64,000 bases of DNA from Doryteuthis pealeii (lineage: Eukaryota; Mollusca; Cephalopoda; Myopsida; Loliginidae): assembly GCA_023376005.1 (NCBI GenBank), contig CM042145.1, forward strand, positions 101,411,591 to 101,475,590, read 5' to 3'. A model generated the notes under the pieces. The model was given only the letters and a program-made list of their open reading frames with translations, did no database searches and was not told the DNA's origin. Shown piece by piece: positions 34,148 to 47,080 of the stretch; position 1 is the stretch's first letter; each line of letters opens with the position of its first letter. A program made the translations under genes and the position numbers.

Positions 34148-34345
34148 ATGTAAAGATGATGGAGTTGCCTATTATCGGTATAAGCCGGACAGTGAAGGAG
34201 TCTATCCCTTTTTGCTAGTGCTAGACCAGGGAAATTGTTTTTACTGAGGTGGTGTGTCAGACCTACCATTAGCACCCAACTTTACCGCACAGATCAGATT
34301 ACACAATCTGTGCTACTCATATGCTAAGTTGGCGGAGAATGGCCC
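34148..34345 (-). mobile_element. SINE-A copy, tRNA head lost
   Basis: Body through GCTAAGTTGGCG, then it breaks into GGCCCAGTTGGTAGAGCTCT on the plus strand. This is an A-box-like tRNA piece in the opposite direction, implying rearrangement. Confidence 0.75.
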
Positions 34346-34674
34346 AGTTGGTAGAGCTCTCGCCAAAATTCTAAATTCAATACCGAACTTACAAAATAAT
34401 GGCCTTTTACTTAACAGAATATCAACTTTTGGGCAGCCATCTTTGATGTATGGAAGCCATGTTGGATGACCTCACAGTCAAAAACAATCCCATTTTATTC
34501 CCTTTATTGAAAACTACTACTATGTGAATTTTCATAAATCTATCTTGAGTGATAGTGAAGAAAAATTATTTTATTTATGAAAGGGTGTTTTTTGGGGGTC
34601 CAAAATCCTGATTTTTTTTCTTCCTATTGTTTTTAGTAGTAGAATAATTCTTAATTTAGTCTAGGTGAAATATC

Positions 34675-35200
34675 TGAATTACTTGGTGACCATTCAATGA
34701 GTCTTTTAAAAAGTATTTTCCCTTTTTCAATGAGCTCTATCCCAAAAATAACTTTTATACACATTCCATTAAATAAAAATAAAAAAACATTAAAATTTAA
34801 ATGTGCATTGCTAATTTAAACTATTTATTGGAACTTTTCCATTCCTAATTTTGGTTATTTTTGTCACATTATTGTAAAAAAAATAAGCATAGATTTTTAA
34901 AGAAAGAAAAAAAAAAGGGCTAAACTTTTTGAGAGTCAATTTGAATTACTTGGTGACTGTTCAAATGAATTTTAAAAATTCAAAAAGTATTTTCCACTTT
35001 TTCAATGAGCTCTATCCCCCCCCCAAAAAAAAAACAAGAAAAAAAAACTTATATACATTACATCAAATTAAAAAGAAATTAAATTCTAAGTGTGCATTAC
35101 TAATTCAAGCAATTTGAATTTTTCATTGGAACTTATCCAATTCTAATTTTGGTTATTTTTGTCACATCACTGTAAAAAAAAATTAAATATAATTTTTTTT
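34675..35200. repeat. Two tandem units of about 260 bp
   Basis: The word GAATTACTTGGTGAC occurs at 34,676 and 34,943, and TCAATGAGCTCTATCCC occurs in each unit. The second unit contains a C/A run at 35,017-35,035. 34,346-34,674 holds nothing recognised. Confidence 0.82.
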
Positions 35201-35569
35201 AAAAAGAGAGTCAATTTGTTAAATGGGTTAGAATGACATAGTGGAAGATTTAACACAAGAATTGAATGGATGTCAAAATAAACACTAATGCTTGGTTAAC
35301 TGCACAAACACAATGTTTAAATAAATAAATAAATAGCTATTCTAAGTTAGAAGTGAAAAATCTGAGTGCAATGTCAGATTCAGACATCTTGAAAGTTGAT
35401 AGTATCACTTAAATCAATTCCTATGAAAGCATTTTTGTTTTTGTTTTCTTTTTCAAGTACTAAAACATCATTCTTTATATTTGTAACTTATTCAATGTAT
35501 ACAAGAAAAATAGAAACTGATACAATGAACTACATTACTTTGTACAGATTTTAATTCAAGCATGTTGAA

Positions 35570-35830
35570 GCTGTCTGTGGTGCGATGGTTATTATGGTAG
35601 GAAATGGACAGACACTGTGAGAGAACTAAAATCCTGGACATTGCAAGACACACAAGTTAAATCCTGCACACGGCTGTTTGCATTTCATACAGCACTAATA
35701 CCTTTGGGAAAGGTACGTATTCAACTATTTTCTGTCCAGCAATGGGTAAATAAAATAGTAGGGCAAACTGGGCTTTTTAATCTTCGTTTGGCAACCAGTC
35801 TAGAAGAAAAAACTGAATTCAAACCAAAGG
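35570..35830 (+). mobile_element. SINE-B copy, plus orientation
   Basis: Head GTGGTGCGATGGTTATTATG. An extra ~30-base duplication (AATCCTGGACATTGC..AAATCCTGCACACGG) lies around the B box. The body ends before the tail. Confidence 0.8.
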
Positions 35831-35949
35831 GGATCTCTTCTCATTAGTCAAAACTATTTTGAGAGTGCCTCCTCCTCTTCTTTCAATATTCTAAAAATAT
35901 CCTTATGTTTAGAAACAATCATCTTATATTTGAAGCCTTTACTAGTAAA

Positions 35950-36203
35950 AGTCTGTGGAGTGACCTATTGTCAGTATCAGAAGAACAGCGAAGGAGTCAT
36001 TCCCCTTTTCACCAGAGCTAGACAAGGGAGAATGTTTTTGCTGAGGTGGAACACAACACCTACTGTAAGCTCTCAAATGCTTTACTGCAAAAATCACATT
36101 ACCTGAGCTGTGCTACTCATGTGGTGAGTTGGCAGGGACCAATATCAAACCCAGAACCTTGTGATTCCTAGGTGGATGCGCTACCGACTGAGTAAAACTG
36201 GAC
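35950..36203 (-). mobile_element. SINE-A copy
   Basis: Full length. Head decayed to CTACCGACTGAGTAAAACTGG on the plus strand. Confidence 0.83.
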
Positions 36204-36309
36204 ACTAAATATGACATTTGCATTAAAACTCACATAGATTGAGTTGCTTAAATACCATGATAAGCTATTCAACTTTAAAGATGTTTATTTACTGCGTGTA
36301 GATTGTTGT

Positions 36310-36690
36310 TGTTATTAAGGTAGCATTCACCAGGGTGGGTTGAGCTGGCTCTATACATTCAAAGATGGAGTATCATGGGAATAGGAAGTATGCCAGCGGT
36401 CTCCAAAAAACCCACATGCAGACACTCTTGTTTGCTGCAGGTTAACCAGCAGATGCAGGGACAAGAGGACCAATAGTAACTGCTGGTTTCTGGTGCAGAT
36501 GCATCTTGGAATTTTCGCCAGAGCCCCTTTGGCCAGGTTGTGGTCCTAATACCACTGGATGCCAGACCTGTCTGCCTTGGGTGGCCCTAGCAGAACTTAA
36601 GTTCCTAACGACATGGCTTTGACACTACTGCGTTTACACCATCTTGCTATGAGGAGGGGAATTGGACTTTAGAAATAATGTGCTAGATGT
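36310..36690. repeat. GC-richer interspersed sequence, possible LINE 3' region
   Basis: Composition (for example GGATGCCAGACCTGTCTGCC, TTGGGTGGCCCTAGCAG) contrasts sharply with the flanks and resembles decayed retroelement sequence. No frame is open over it and no second copy is present in the window. Confidence 0.35.
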
Positions 36691-36832
36691 GTGTTGAGCA
36701 AAGAGCGTTCTCCACCCTTTTATATAGGTTTTGTTTTTCATCCTGCAGAGTGTCTAGCTACCATCCTCATCAAACAAAATCTGTGCCATTACGGTTTAGT
36801 TGCTGACGATCAAACTATGAAACAGGTTGGTT

Positions 36833-37425
36833 GGTTGGTTGGGTTTTATGGCATGTCAACCTATTGGGTCATTTTATGCCGAAAACATTTGTTTTATTCA
36901 TTCTTGATGAGTACTCAATTTTTTTAAAACATTCTTTTTAAACTCATGTTTTTCTATTTAACCCCATATATGGGACCCTAACAGGTACTACCACTCCAGG
37001 TCAGAGTGGACCTGGGAGTAATGGTGATCAAGGGGCACCCCAGAGCTCCAGATTTGGAACTTCACCATCAGAGTTTAACGTCATACCCAGGACATGAAGA
37101 CCCACAGCCCTTCTAGCACATATATGATAAAAAAAGGGTAGGGGGTTGCCATAAGGGCAACAGGGTTGGGATAATTATATAGGTGCTAGGATTTGATATG
37201 ACTAGCTGATTGTTCGGAGAGGCCTCTCCGACTGCCAGTCTAGCCTAAGTACGGGCTACACAGGAGTGTTGCATGTATTGGACTGCTCAGCCACTAAGAT
37301 TCCATCCTTAGGCACCATGGGTTGCCACTCACAGCCAACAGGTGGCTCTATGGGCATGGGGCGGTGTTTCTTACCCCTCTGCAGAGGTACAGTTGGTGTA
37401 TTCTGAAGCCCCAGGCTACAGGGCT
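36833..37425 (-). mobile_element. 600-bp retroposon with 8-bp target duplication
   Basis: Flanked by CTATGAAA at 36,825-36,832 and 37,426-37,433. The left side is its 3' tail: (GGTT)n, then ATGGCATGTCAACCTATTGG and GTCATTTTATGCCG. The right side is its 5' end (minus-strand GCCCTGTAGCCTGGGGCTTC). It aligns over its whole length with 51,288-51,888, sharing the 5' boundary, so this is a full-length non-autonomous element rather than a 5'-truncated LINE. Confidence 0.85.
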
Positions 37426-37433
37426 CTATGAAA

Positions 37434-38160
37434 GAGATATTTACGTACTATGTATTTAAAGTGTGGAAATTGTTTACAAAGGTTAAAGTTTTAAGAAAAC
37501 ACTCAAGTCAGATTTCATTCAACTGTGATTGAGTTTTGAAACCACACACACACATTTAAAATTGACCTTAAGAATGAGAAAAAAAAAAAATAAATAAAAT
37601 AAAATGACACCCATGACCTGAAGCCAAAAAGTGCAGAATTTCACAGCTATAAACAAATTTTTTTTTTTTTTTTTCATAATTTAAAAAGAAAGAAAAAAGT
37701 TTGACATCTGTTTTCTCCTCTCCGTCAGCATTTACGTTATTGAAGCTTTACATTGTGCATACGTCATTTTTGATGTGTGTAAGCAACAAAGCCAAAAAGG
37801 AATTAACTTTGTCCAATGTTTTACCTTTCAGTTGTATGTTTGAAGACATAACATTACTTTATTTACATTACTTCACTGTGAAGCAAAACAATTTTACTGG
37901 CCTATTGATTCATGAAAGACTGCAATTATAAAATTAGAATGCTGTGTTTGTGTATCTGGCAAAAATAAAAGGAGAAAGCAGAAAAGAAAAAGAAACCAAT
38001 TCTGTCTGGCTTCAATGGTTGTTAATCTTTTAAAAAAAAATAAATAGATAAAAATATTACATTCATGTGGTACACATTCACTCGACAAGAGAGAAACAAT
38101 CACACACACACACACACACACGCACAAGGCAGACAAGTGACACCTTTACTCTTAAAGACA
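37434..38160. other. AT-rich interval with simple repeats
   Basis: (AC)n at 37,543-37,552 and 38,098-38,122, and a T run at 37,657-37,674. No gene is supported although several acceptor-like CAGs occur. Confidence 0.5.
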
Positions 38161-38163
38161 TAT

Positions 38164-38450
38164 ACATATTTACCAACCCTTCCACACGAGCAGATGCAAT
38201 ATAAGGTCAATTTCTTAAACAGAGTTTAATAGGTTTGAATTCAGGATCTTCCTTCTCCTAGACAGTTTACTAACCAAGGTTAAAGAGCCCAGTCTGCCCA
38301 ACTATTTACCCATAGCTGGAAGGAGAGTAGTTGGATGCATACCTTTCCCAAGAGTATTAGCATAATGTGAAATGCAAACTGCCTTGTCTAGGATTTGAAG
38401 TTGGGACAATGAGTGCATTTTCCACGATTCTAACCATTACAACATGCACC
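38164..38450 (-). mobile_element. SINE-B copy, first of a tandem pair
   Basis: TATTTACCAACCCTTCCACA to ACATGCACCTCC. Confidence 0.87.
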
Positions 38451-38451
38451 T

Positions 38452-38468
38452 CCAATAAATAAATAAAT

Positions 38469-38508
<40 letters not shown>
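38452..38508. repeat. Compound microsatellite between two SINE-Bs
   Basis: AATA repeats, then CA repeats, then TA repeats form the 3' tail of the next SINE-B and the junction with the preceding head. Confidence 0.92.
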
Positions 38509-38790
38509 CAACCCCTCCGCATGAGCAGGACGTGACACATGGTCAATTTCTTAAGCGGAGTTTAACAGGTTTGAATTCAGAGTTTTCCTTCTCCTAGACT
38601 GATTACCAAACGATGGTTAAAGAGCCCAGTCTGCCCTACTATTTGCCCATAGCTGGAGGGAGAATTGGATTCATACCTTTTCCAAGGGTATTAGTGCCAT
38701 ATGAAATTCAAACAGCTTCGCCCAGGAATTGAACTCAGGTCGACATGTCCATTTCCTATGACTAACCATTAGAGCACGCGCCTCCACATA
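38509..38790 (-). mobile_element. SINE-B copy, second of a tandem pair
   Basis: CAACCCCTCCGCATGAGCAG to AGAGCACGCGCCTCCAC. Close to consensus. Confidence 0.9.
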
Positions 38791-38994
38791 AAAATAAGAC
38801 ATAAATATTTGCAAAGTATAGCTTAGTTTGGTACAAGACCAAATAGAGCAATACAACAATTTTATCTTTTGTTTACTTGCCATTAAAATCAGCATTCAAA
38901 ACCTTGGTTTTTACCTGGGCTTGAACACCAATCAAGAGCATCAGTGAGAAATTTGCAACTATCTCCACCACCAAACAAGCCTAACTTATACATA

Positions 38995-39240
38995 GTAGGC
39001 AAAGTGACCTATTGTCAATATCAGCCAGACAGTGAAGGAGTATATTCCCTTTTCACTAGCACTAGACCAGGGAAATTGTTTTTGCATCTGAGGTGGAGTG
39101 CCACACCTACCATCAGCTCCCCACTTTAGTGCACAGATTCAAGCTGTGCTACTCATGTAGTGAGTTGGCGAGGGCTGGTATCGAACCTGGAACCTCATGG
39201 TCCCAAAGTAGATACTCTATCAACTGAGATAAACTAGACA
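38995..39240 (-). mobile_element. SINE-A copy
   Basis: Full length, head decayed (CTATCAACTGAGATAAACT on the plus strand). 38,895-38,960 just left of it and 39,600-39,700 share a short unnamed repeat (AATCAGCATT..AACCTTGG). Confidence 0.83.
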
Positions 39241-39304
39241 CTTAATTTGTTAAAAGACTAAATGAAGAAAATAGAGGTAAGAAAACTGTTTTGTGCCAAT
39301 ATTT

Positions 39305-39425
39305 CAAGTGATGGGGGTGTACTGGGTATAATTCTAAACTGCATCTGATGATTTATACCATTCATTGGTATTACTCCCTGGTCCATTCTGACCCTGAGTG
39401 GTAGTATCTGTTAGGGTCTCATCAA
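39305..39425 (+). mobile_element. 600-bp retroposon fragment
   Basis: GGTATAATTCTAAACTGCAT to GTATCTGTTAGGGTC corresponds to the middle of the element at 51,288 in the opposite orientation. Confidence 0.65.
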
Positions 39426-39724
39426 AGGATCAAGCAGTTCTATTTAAAAATTATTTGTATTCAATAGGATCATGTGCAAATGTGAAAAAAAAATTTAAAA
39501 ATTAAGAAACTACACAAATATAAATGTGAACGTACAATGAACATAATTTTCTAATCTTGGGTTGACATGCCATTAAAATCAATCAATTAGGTGATAGGGA
39601 TTTGCCTTCCTTGAAAATCAGCATTTGAAATCTTGGCTTTTGATGAAACTCAAACATCAACCAATGAGAAATTGTCAACTCTCTCAACTACTACACAGGC
39701 CCAATGTGTGTATGTAGACAAATG

Positions 39725-39938
39725 TCTAATATAAGTTGTCTAAAGTTGGTATCAGCCTGACAGTGAGGGAGTCTATCCCCTTTTCACTAGCGCTAGACCA
39801 AGGAGATTGTTTTGCATCTGAGGTGCAGTGCCACACCTACCTTCAGCTCCTCGCTTTACCGCACAGATCCCTGTGCTACTCATTCACATTGTGGTTCCTA
39901 GTTGGGTACTCTACCGACTGAGCTAAACCGGCCCTATC
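39725..39938 (-). mobile_element. SINE-A copy with linker deletion
   Basis: The segment between GTGCTACTCAT and the variable arm is lost. The head CTACCGACTGAGCTAAACCG is intact. Confidence 0.85.
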
Positions 39939-40347
39939 TGCCCCATAACAGCTGTTATATTTGGCTATAAATTTCATATGCTAAATTTAACAATTGTTAT
40001 ATGATAGAGTTCATTTTTATTTTATCAACAATTAATTGCTATGATAAATTAAAAAATATGAACCTTTACATAATAAGAGCTTAAATCTAAAAAAATCCAA
40101 AACAAAAATAGTTTCTGAAACAAGGCATTCTATACTAGTATAAGATGCCATGTTCTGAGATCAAAATATCAATATATGATTTATCTCTGTCTGTCTATCT
40201 GTCTTTCTGCCTATCTCTCTTATATAAAAAAAAACTGTCTTTTGATTTGTAATACACAAAACATGTCATATGTTTTTGTTTATATCCAAGACTATAGGCC
40301 CGACTCACCTTTCGTATTTTGTATGTATAATTCCAATATATGTCTAT

Positions 40348-40592
40348 AAAAGTAAAGTTGGCAGAGTGGCCTATTGTCAATATCAGCCTGACAGTGAGGA
40401 AGTCTATCCCCTTTTTGCTAGTGCTAGACTAGGAGTTTGTTTTGCTGAGTTTGAGCGCCACACCTACCATCAGCTTTACCACACAAATCAAATTACCCAA
40501 ACTGGGCTACTCATACACTGAGTTGGCGGGACCTGCATCAAACCCAGAACCTTGCGATTTCTAGGTGGGTGCTCTACAGACTGAGATAAACC
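40348..40592 (-). mobile_element. SINE-A copy
   Basis: AAGTTGGCAGAGTGGCCTAT to GACTGAGATAAACCAG. A short internal deletion removes the AGCTCCCCAC word. Confidence 0.84.
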
Positions 40593-40803
40593 AGTTGCTC
40601 ATTTCAACTAGATAAATAGGAAAAACATTACAAAATGTAAACAATGATCACAGACTTTTAAAATATAATAATTGAAATATATCCTTTGAATTTTTGATGT
40701 TGATTTTATGAGAAAATAACATAAACTATCATAAAAATAAAAATTACTTTTTCATATTTAAAGCAGGTTTGTAAATAATTTCAACATTAATTTTCATTTT
40801 TGA

Positions 40804-41340
40804 TTGGTTGTATTTTATGGCATGTCAACCCTCGTTGGGTTATTTTCAGCTGAGGACATTTTGTTTTATTCATTCTTCACGGATCGGGGTACTCATTTGT
40901 TTTCTTTAAACACATTTTTTAAACTCATTTTTTTCTATTTAACCCATAGATGGGACCCTAACAGGTACTACCACTCCGGGTCAGAGTGTACCTGGGAGTA
41001 ATGGCAATGAAGAGGTACTCCACTCTCCTCAGAGGTCCAAAATTAGAACTTCATCACCAGATGCAGTTTAACATCCTACCCTGAACACTAAGACCCTTAG
41101 CTACTGTCTTCTAGCACATATATGATAAAAAGGGTTGGGGGGCTTGTCATAAAGGCAATAGGGTTGGGAAAATTTTAGATTCTAGGGCTTGACGTGACCA
41201 GCTGATTGATCGGAGGGAGCCTCTCTGACTGCCCATCTAGCCTAAGTAATGGTAATGAAGAGGTATTCAACACTCGGCAGAGCTCTAGAACTGGAGCCTC
41301 ACCACTGGATACAATTTAATGTCATACCCAGGACCATCAA
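40804..41340 (-). mobile_element. 600-bp retroposon copy, 5' part rearranged
   Basis: Tail TTTTATGGCATGTCAACCCT on the left. The body runs to CCATCTAGCCTAAGTA, then a segment (AATGGTAATGAAGAGGTA) is repeated from the middle of the element. Confidence 0.75.
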
Positions 41341-41639
41341 TTTTAACCTAGATATGATTACAACTAGTTTTTGCTGACAAAAATATTTAAATTTCAAATA
41401 AAAATCTTCCAAAAATAAAGTATTATAGAAATATGGGATTCAATGAAAATAAGTTGATTTAACAATAACTATATCTTTTTGAATATTACTTATATTTTTC
41501 TTGTGATAAAATGAAAAACATATTTGTTTACAGAAGATATATGTTACTTGTCAACTCAGTTCAAAAGTCTAGTAGATATTGAGTCAGTTTTATCAATATG
41601 TGATGAAGCCTCAGTTAAGTTTATGAGGGTCTCTAAGGA

Positions 41640-41780
41640 CAACTGAAGTATTTACCCAACTACCCAAGGATGTGACACAAGGTTGCAAGTATGGGGCATC
41701 CAGTGAGGATCCAACTCACTATTTAGTAGTAATGGATCTCCGAGAATGGCTTGCTAACCATTACAGCATGATGGAACACA
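41640..41780 (-). mobile_element. SINE-B-like remnant
   Basis: GTATTTACCCAACTACCC then GATGTGACACAAGGTTG and a head-like AACCATTACAGCATGATGG. The body is mostly replaced. Confidence 0.45.
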
Positions 41781-41882
41781 CTATAACAACTGAAACATGG
41801 ATGAACAAGAATGATAAAACCTGATAGTGCTCACAATGGCAAAACCATATTCCCAACATTAAGATAATACTATTATATATAG

Positions 41883-41892
41883 GCAACACTAA

Positions 41893-41926
<34 letters not shown>

Positions 41927-41930
41927 CACA
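41883..41930. repeat. (GT)n(AT)n microsatellite
   Basis: GT run followed by AT run. Flanks at 41,341-41,640 and 41,930-42,090 hold nothing recognised. Confidence 0.92.
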
Positions 41931-42098
41931 AAATCTTGGTCTGATGATCACTGATCAGATAGATGAGAAACTGACAGTTACCAAGCACTGTTGACTGTAT
42001 CTGCACTACGTAAACTTAGATGTACATATGCTCTATCACAGATATTGAGCACTCTTTATTTATAAATATAAAAAACTGCATTATTTATAAATATATAT

Positions 42099-42355
42099 TA
42101 TGTATATTTACCAACCCCTCCACATGAGCAGGATGTGACATAAAGTCAATTTCTTAAGCAGAGTTTAACAGGTTTGAATTCAGAGTTGTCCTTCTTCTAG
42201 ACTGGTTGCTTAAGATTAAAGAGTTCAGTCTGCCCTACTATTTACCCATAGGGTATTAGCGTTATGTGAAATGCAAACAGCCTCATCCAGGATTTGAACT
42301 TGTCTCATCAGGTCCATTTCCTACGTCGGTAATTATTACACAACAGGTTTCCACT
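42099..42355 (-). mobile_element. SINE-B copy with internal deletion
   Basis: Lacks the segment between TTTACCCATA and GGGTATTAGCG. The head ends ATTACACAACAGGTTTCC. Confidence 0.85.
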
Positions 42356-42385
42356 GCTTTATATATATATATTTACACACACATA

Positions 42386-42632
42386 AAAGTTGGTGTGGTG
42401 GCCTATTGTCTGTATCAGCCGGAATGTAAGGGAGTCTATCCCTTTTTCACTAGCACTAGACTAGGGAGACTGTTTTTGCTGAGGTGAAGCACCACACCTA
42501 TCGTCAGTTCCTCACTTTACTGCACAGATCAGAATACCCAATTTGGCTACTCATGCGCTGAGTTGGCGAGGACCAGTATCGAACAAGGAACCTTGTGATT
42601 CTTAGGCAGGTGCTCCACTGACTGAGCTATAT
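42386..42632 (-). mobile_element. SINE-A copy flanked by TA runs
   Basis: AAGTTGGTGTGGTGGCCTAT to ACTGACTGAGCT, where the head is overrun by a (TA)n tract at 42,625-42,650. Confidence 0.85.
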
Positions 42633-42864
42633 ATATATATATATATATATTGCCAAGTTCACCAAACTAAATTATGGTAAATAGTAGGATGATTGTGTTG
42701 CACTAACATTTTAAGTGAAAAGGCACTGGACTTAGAAATTAACTGATGCTGTTGTGAAATATGCAATTATATCAATAATCAAACAGGCCATAGATAAAGA
42801 TGTAAATACATGTGACCATGCTTAAAACTAATAGTTGTATCTACATTCATGCTATTACAACTTA

Positions 42865-42952
42865 CTATGAGTAAAATAGTAGGGCAGACTGTGCTCTTTA
42901 ACCTTGGATAGGTAACCAGTCTAGGAGAAGGAAAACTCTGAATTTGAAAAAT
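42865..42952 (+). mobile_element. SINE-B body fragment
   Basis: GAGTAAAATAGTAGGGCAGA to GGAAAACTCTGAATTTG. Neither head nor tail is present. Confidence 0.75.
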
Positions 42953-43298
42953 CTGAGGTCAGTCGTTGATTGGGTTTGTGGCACTCATTGTACACCAATT
43001 CTTTCCTATTGACTGTGCCAAAAAGTGCAGATAGTCCAACACAAGCCTTCACCACTATAAACAAAACACTGTGTAGGTTGTTCATTAGATGAACCCTCAT
43101 GCTTCGAAATCGACGAGAGATTCCATTTCCATTTTTTTTTTACAACTTACTTCCATCCAAATTTGCATATGAACTTGTGGATTCAATATTTTAATATTTT
43201 CCACTATCATAAATTTCTTCTACTCAGTAATTAAGTGATTTACACAAGAATAATCTTCTTACACATTTACATCAAGTTTAACTGCAGATTTGTACCTA

Positions 43299-43818
43299 TC
43301 TTATTATAATGGACATTCAGTGTCTCTCTGAAATTGAAACTATGTCATTGCTTACGTCACAATACTCTCAGGAATTGTGTAAGTTTATCAATGAGTATTT
43401 AATTCATAGCCAAAATCATTAATACATAAAATAAATCTTATTTATTAATGACATCTCTATGAAAATCTGAATTAGATTTGCCTCAAAACTGTCCATGTTA
43501 TTAGTGCATTTAAAATCCTGTAATGTGTCTTATATATCACTAAGAAATTAACGTTTGCATAATATATGATGTGGTTAATTTGCATACTGGTTTTAATAAA
43601 TAATTACTTGGTGTTATTGATCACTAATATTATTGTTTTATTCTCCAACGTATTAAAATCAATCCTATGAATGATTTTATATAGAAACCAATTAAGATAT
43701 AATTAAAATAAGTCATTTTTTTGCGTTCTAATTTAATTTTGTTAGTCTTTCTAATTTAATATATTTCATTACATTAAAACTTAAATACTTACGCCCAAAG
43801 GCCACATATTTTTGCTAG
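43299..43818 (+). mobile_element. Non-autonomous Helitron, copy 2
   Basis: Starts TCTTATTATAATGGACATTC preceded by A, and ends TTTTTGCTAG followed by T. The 5' TC, 3' CTAG and insertion between A and T are Helitron hallmarks. The subterminal 3' hairpin is partly decayed here (GCCCAAAGGCC). No Rep/helicase coding sequence. Confidence 0.85.
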
Positions 43819-44460
43819 TATATATATTAAAAAAGACACGCTACTTGCAATTAGTTTGTAACTTTTTTGACTTGTCACAATGAAAGAAAGAAAAATGGTT
43901 AAGTTTGCAAATTGAATTAATTAGAGAAAAGAACAAAACGTAAAAGTTGTGTAATAAAAAGAGAAAGTATTTTTTGTTAATTAACAATGCACACACAAAG
44001 TAGATAATAATGAGAAACAGTTACAAATAAATTACATTAGAATTGTTTCTGAATTGTCAGAGACATAGAAAATGGAAACTACTCCACTGAAATGAGCACA
44101 TTTTTTTTAATTAAATATTCTAACATTATTCCTTACATTAAAAAAAAAAAACAATTTTAATAACAATATATGCTAACCACATTTCAACTGTTTAAAGAAT
44201 TTTACACACTTTATCTAAAATTATTTAAGATGAAAGAAAGAAAACTGAAAGGGTACATCACCCCCACACCCAGAGTTCAAGAACTGGAGCCTCACCACCG
44301 GATGTAGTTTAATTTAAAAATATATGTACTTTGCTACCTTATATGCGATTTTTTAATTTTTTTTATTGTATAATTTTTTTTTATTCTTATTTTTTTTATC
44401 ATTTCCGAATATTAATTCAGTTATTTTCTCCCTCGATATTGATAACTTATTTGTGTATTA

Positions 44461-44532
44461 TTTGTATTATTCGGACTATTGTCCTCATCTTTATTTTTAT
44501 ATAGATGAGGACAATAGTCCGAATAATACAAA
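44461..44532. repeat. Perfect 30-bp-arm hairpin, GGACAATAGTCC family
   Basis: 44,461-44,490 is the exact reverse complement of 44,503-44,532, with a 12-base AT loop. 43,819-44,460 otherwise contains a small 600-bp-retroposon piece (GAACTGGAGCCTCACCACCG at 44,280) and AT-rich sequence. Confidence 0.92.
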
Positions 44533-44539
44533 TCATCAA

Positions 44540-46830
44540 GCTTCATCTCAAAAATTCAGAGAAAATTAAAATTTTTGTTTCGTGTATTTTTTAAATTCAA
44601 TAAATTATTTGAAAAATCGATTCAATTAATTACTGTAATCGGAATATTGTTCCTTTTTGTCTTTTTACGTCATTTTCAAAATCAGGCCTGAATTTCACTT
44701 AATTGATAAAAGTTTATCATTTTTCAATTTATTTAATGGGTGTAAAAAAAAAAATCGAAATCAACAACGATTTATTGGTTTCCTTGTGAAATTCGATGTT
44801 AGCAATTCATCTTTTTTTTTAAACGAACTGTGACGACTACGAGTTAAGTTCAGAAATCAATGCTCGGATTAAAAGCAGAAAGAGGATTTAATAATCGGCC
44901 CATCACCTCTTTTCATTCATTGTAATGATGATAACTAGTGGAAAAGTATTATTAGCGAAATGTCAATCATAATTTCTTGGTATTTGGGGCGAGTGTGTTG
45001 TTATTCAATAAGAAATGGACTTTCTCCTTACCGTTTGTTCACTTCACGAATATTAAACATTTGATAAAATTATTAAAGTGATACTAATTATACTTTCTAA
45101 CAACAATATGTCTTCTTTTACTTTTTTTACTTTCTTTTTCGACAGTCGGACGACAAAGTCCTTATGTCTGAATTATTATTACGTGTCAGTGCTTGGGTAA
45201 AGAATTACGTGTTTAGTGTTGTTATGTTATTGGTGTTGTTTACATACTAATTATATAAAAAAAAACTTACCTATATACTCCACAATTATGTTAAGTATAA
45301 AAAGACATTGATCGTATTAAGTTAACTAATAAAAAATAATAATACGATGGGTACCCGAGTTATTGAAATTTTTTTTTAATCTGAAAAGTGTAGTCGTAGC
45401 AATGTAAGGTGTGGTTGTGTCACGTCACCGTGTCATCCAGGGTGGGTCCAGTTTTGAATAAAAACAAATTATTTTTTTTACCATCCCTCATATTGCAAGT
45501 GACGATCAGGGATATTTGATGAAAGAGTATTCGATGTGTTTTACTTTACTTTGTGTTGTCATTTTATTGTAAAACAAATCAAACAAATAAAAAAAATGCA
45601 CTATACATGCAAGAAAAGAAAACCAAAACTATATCCAATGTAATCTTTTTTTTTTTCATGTTAATTTTTTAAATATATTTTTTTTGTACGTATGTTGTTA
45701 AAATTTCCATTTAAATTGACAAATTTGAACTTGGAAGTGATAAAAGGTAGTAGGTAACAAAACCAACATTGAATAAAAATAAATAATATAATGAGTACTA
45801 ATCAACTAAATTATCAGATAGTTTTTCCTTCTTTTTCTGTAGGTTTCACTTTTCACGTGTAGTTCAGTCTAGCAATATATATATTTTTTAAGTTAAAAAA
45901 AAACTAATCATTTATCTAATCATTAAATTAAATTGAATATGCTTAAAAAGTGAGAGAAACTCTTTTGATGTTGGCATAATATTCTTTCAATCTAAATGCC
46001 CCCCCCCCAAAAAAAAACTAAGTGATTTTAACGTGGCCGACAAATTCAAAGGATCGTTTAATTTTACTTTTAATTCTGAATTATTGAAAAAACAAAGATA
46101 AAAAAGGGGGGGGATATTATTAATGTTTATAAATGTATCTGATGAATGTTTTGTTGTTTGATCCAATCAACATTATCAAACAAAATAGTGTTTTTGTTTT
46201 GCTTTTAATCGAATTTATATCAAAAATACATTTGAGGAGTTTATTTTATTTTAAACTGATTAAATATTGTGATAAAAAATAAGTTAAGAAATTATGATTT
46301 GTTTCCTAATTTTTATCATCTTTCTGATTAATTTCATTTCCTAATTATTTTATTTTTCAGAATTAACAAAAAATAAATAAAACTCTCCAATTCAATAAAA
46401 TAACAATTCATATTCGATTCGTACACATTTTTTCTTTTAAATTGACAAAACGTTTTTTTTTTTATTTATACATCCAAAATCAAAAGATCCTTTTTAATTT
46501 TATCATTTTTTCAGAAAACTTTTAATAGAAAGTACTAACATTTTAATTTTCTTTCATTGTTTTTGTAAAGTTGATTACTTAATCGACTAATTTCGTAGTT
46601 GTGATTATTGAAAAAATAAATAAATAAATAAGAAAAAAGAGAGAGAAAAGCAATCAAGTCAGCGTGTAACTGATACGATAAAATATCTATGTAAAGATTA
46701 AGATACAAGTAACAAATATCAGAAAATAAATAGAAATGTTGTGATCCAATGAATCAGAACTTAATATTGTCAACATTAAGATTCGATTTTTTGCTTCGAT
46801 GTTTTTTTAATGTTGAAGAAAAATTAAACT
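44540..46830. other. Repeat-poor, AT-rich interval downstream of exon 1 (first intron)
   Basis: No SINE, LTR or foldback was detected. Homopolymer runs are frequent. A minus-strand ATG at about 45,060 reads MFNIREVNK up to an ACG|GTAAGG donor, but this is too short to call. The lack of repeats next to the promoter suggests constraint or regulatory function, which is inference. Confidence 0.5.
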
Positions 46831-47080
46831 AAAGATCGAACGATAAAAAAAATTCTACGTATAAACGTGGCTCTTTCAGAGAACACATTAAAAAATAATA
46901 ATAGTTATTATTCGTGACTAATTTGACAAAATTATAAAATAACACAGTAATGAATTTAAAAGCGAAAGACAGAAAAAAAACAGATACACCCAGACTACCA
47001 CGAAAATCATTAACTACGACATAAACACAAGAGGAGAGAAGTGAGATTGTAGATCGAGACCACAAAATGCCTTCTCTTAC

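Noticed and set aside
45020..45065. Alternative minus-strand first exon (MFNIREVNK then GTAAGG)
   Set aside because: Nine codons, weak start context and no promoter signal. Equally good matches are expected by chance in this much AT-rich DNA.
46829..47080. Extension of exon 1 to a 156-codon ORF
   Set aside because: The frame runs through a consensus GTAAGAG donor into AT-rich, hydrophobic, low-complexity sequence typical of intron.
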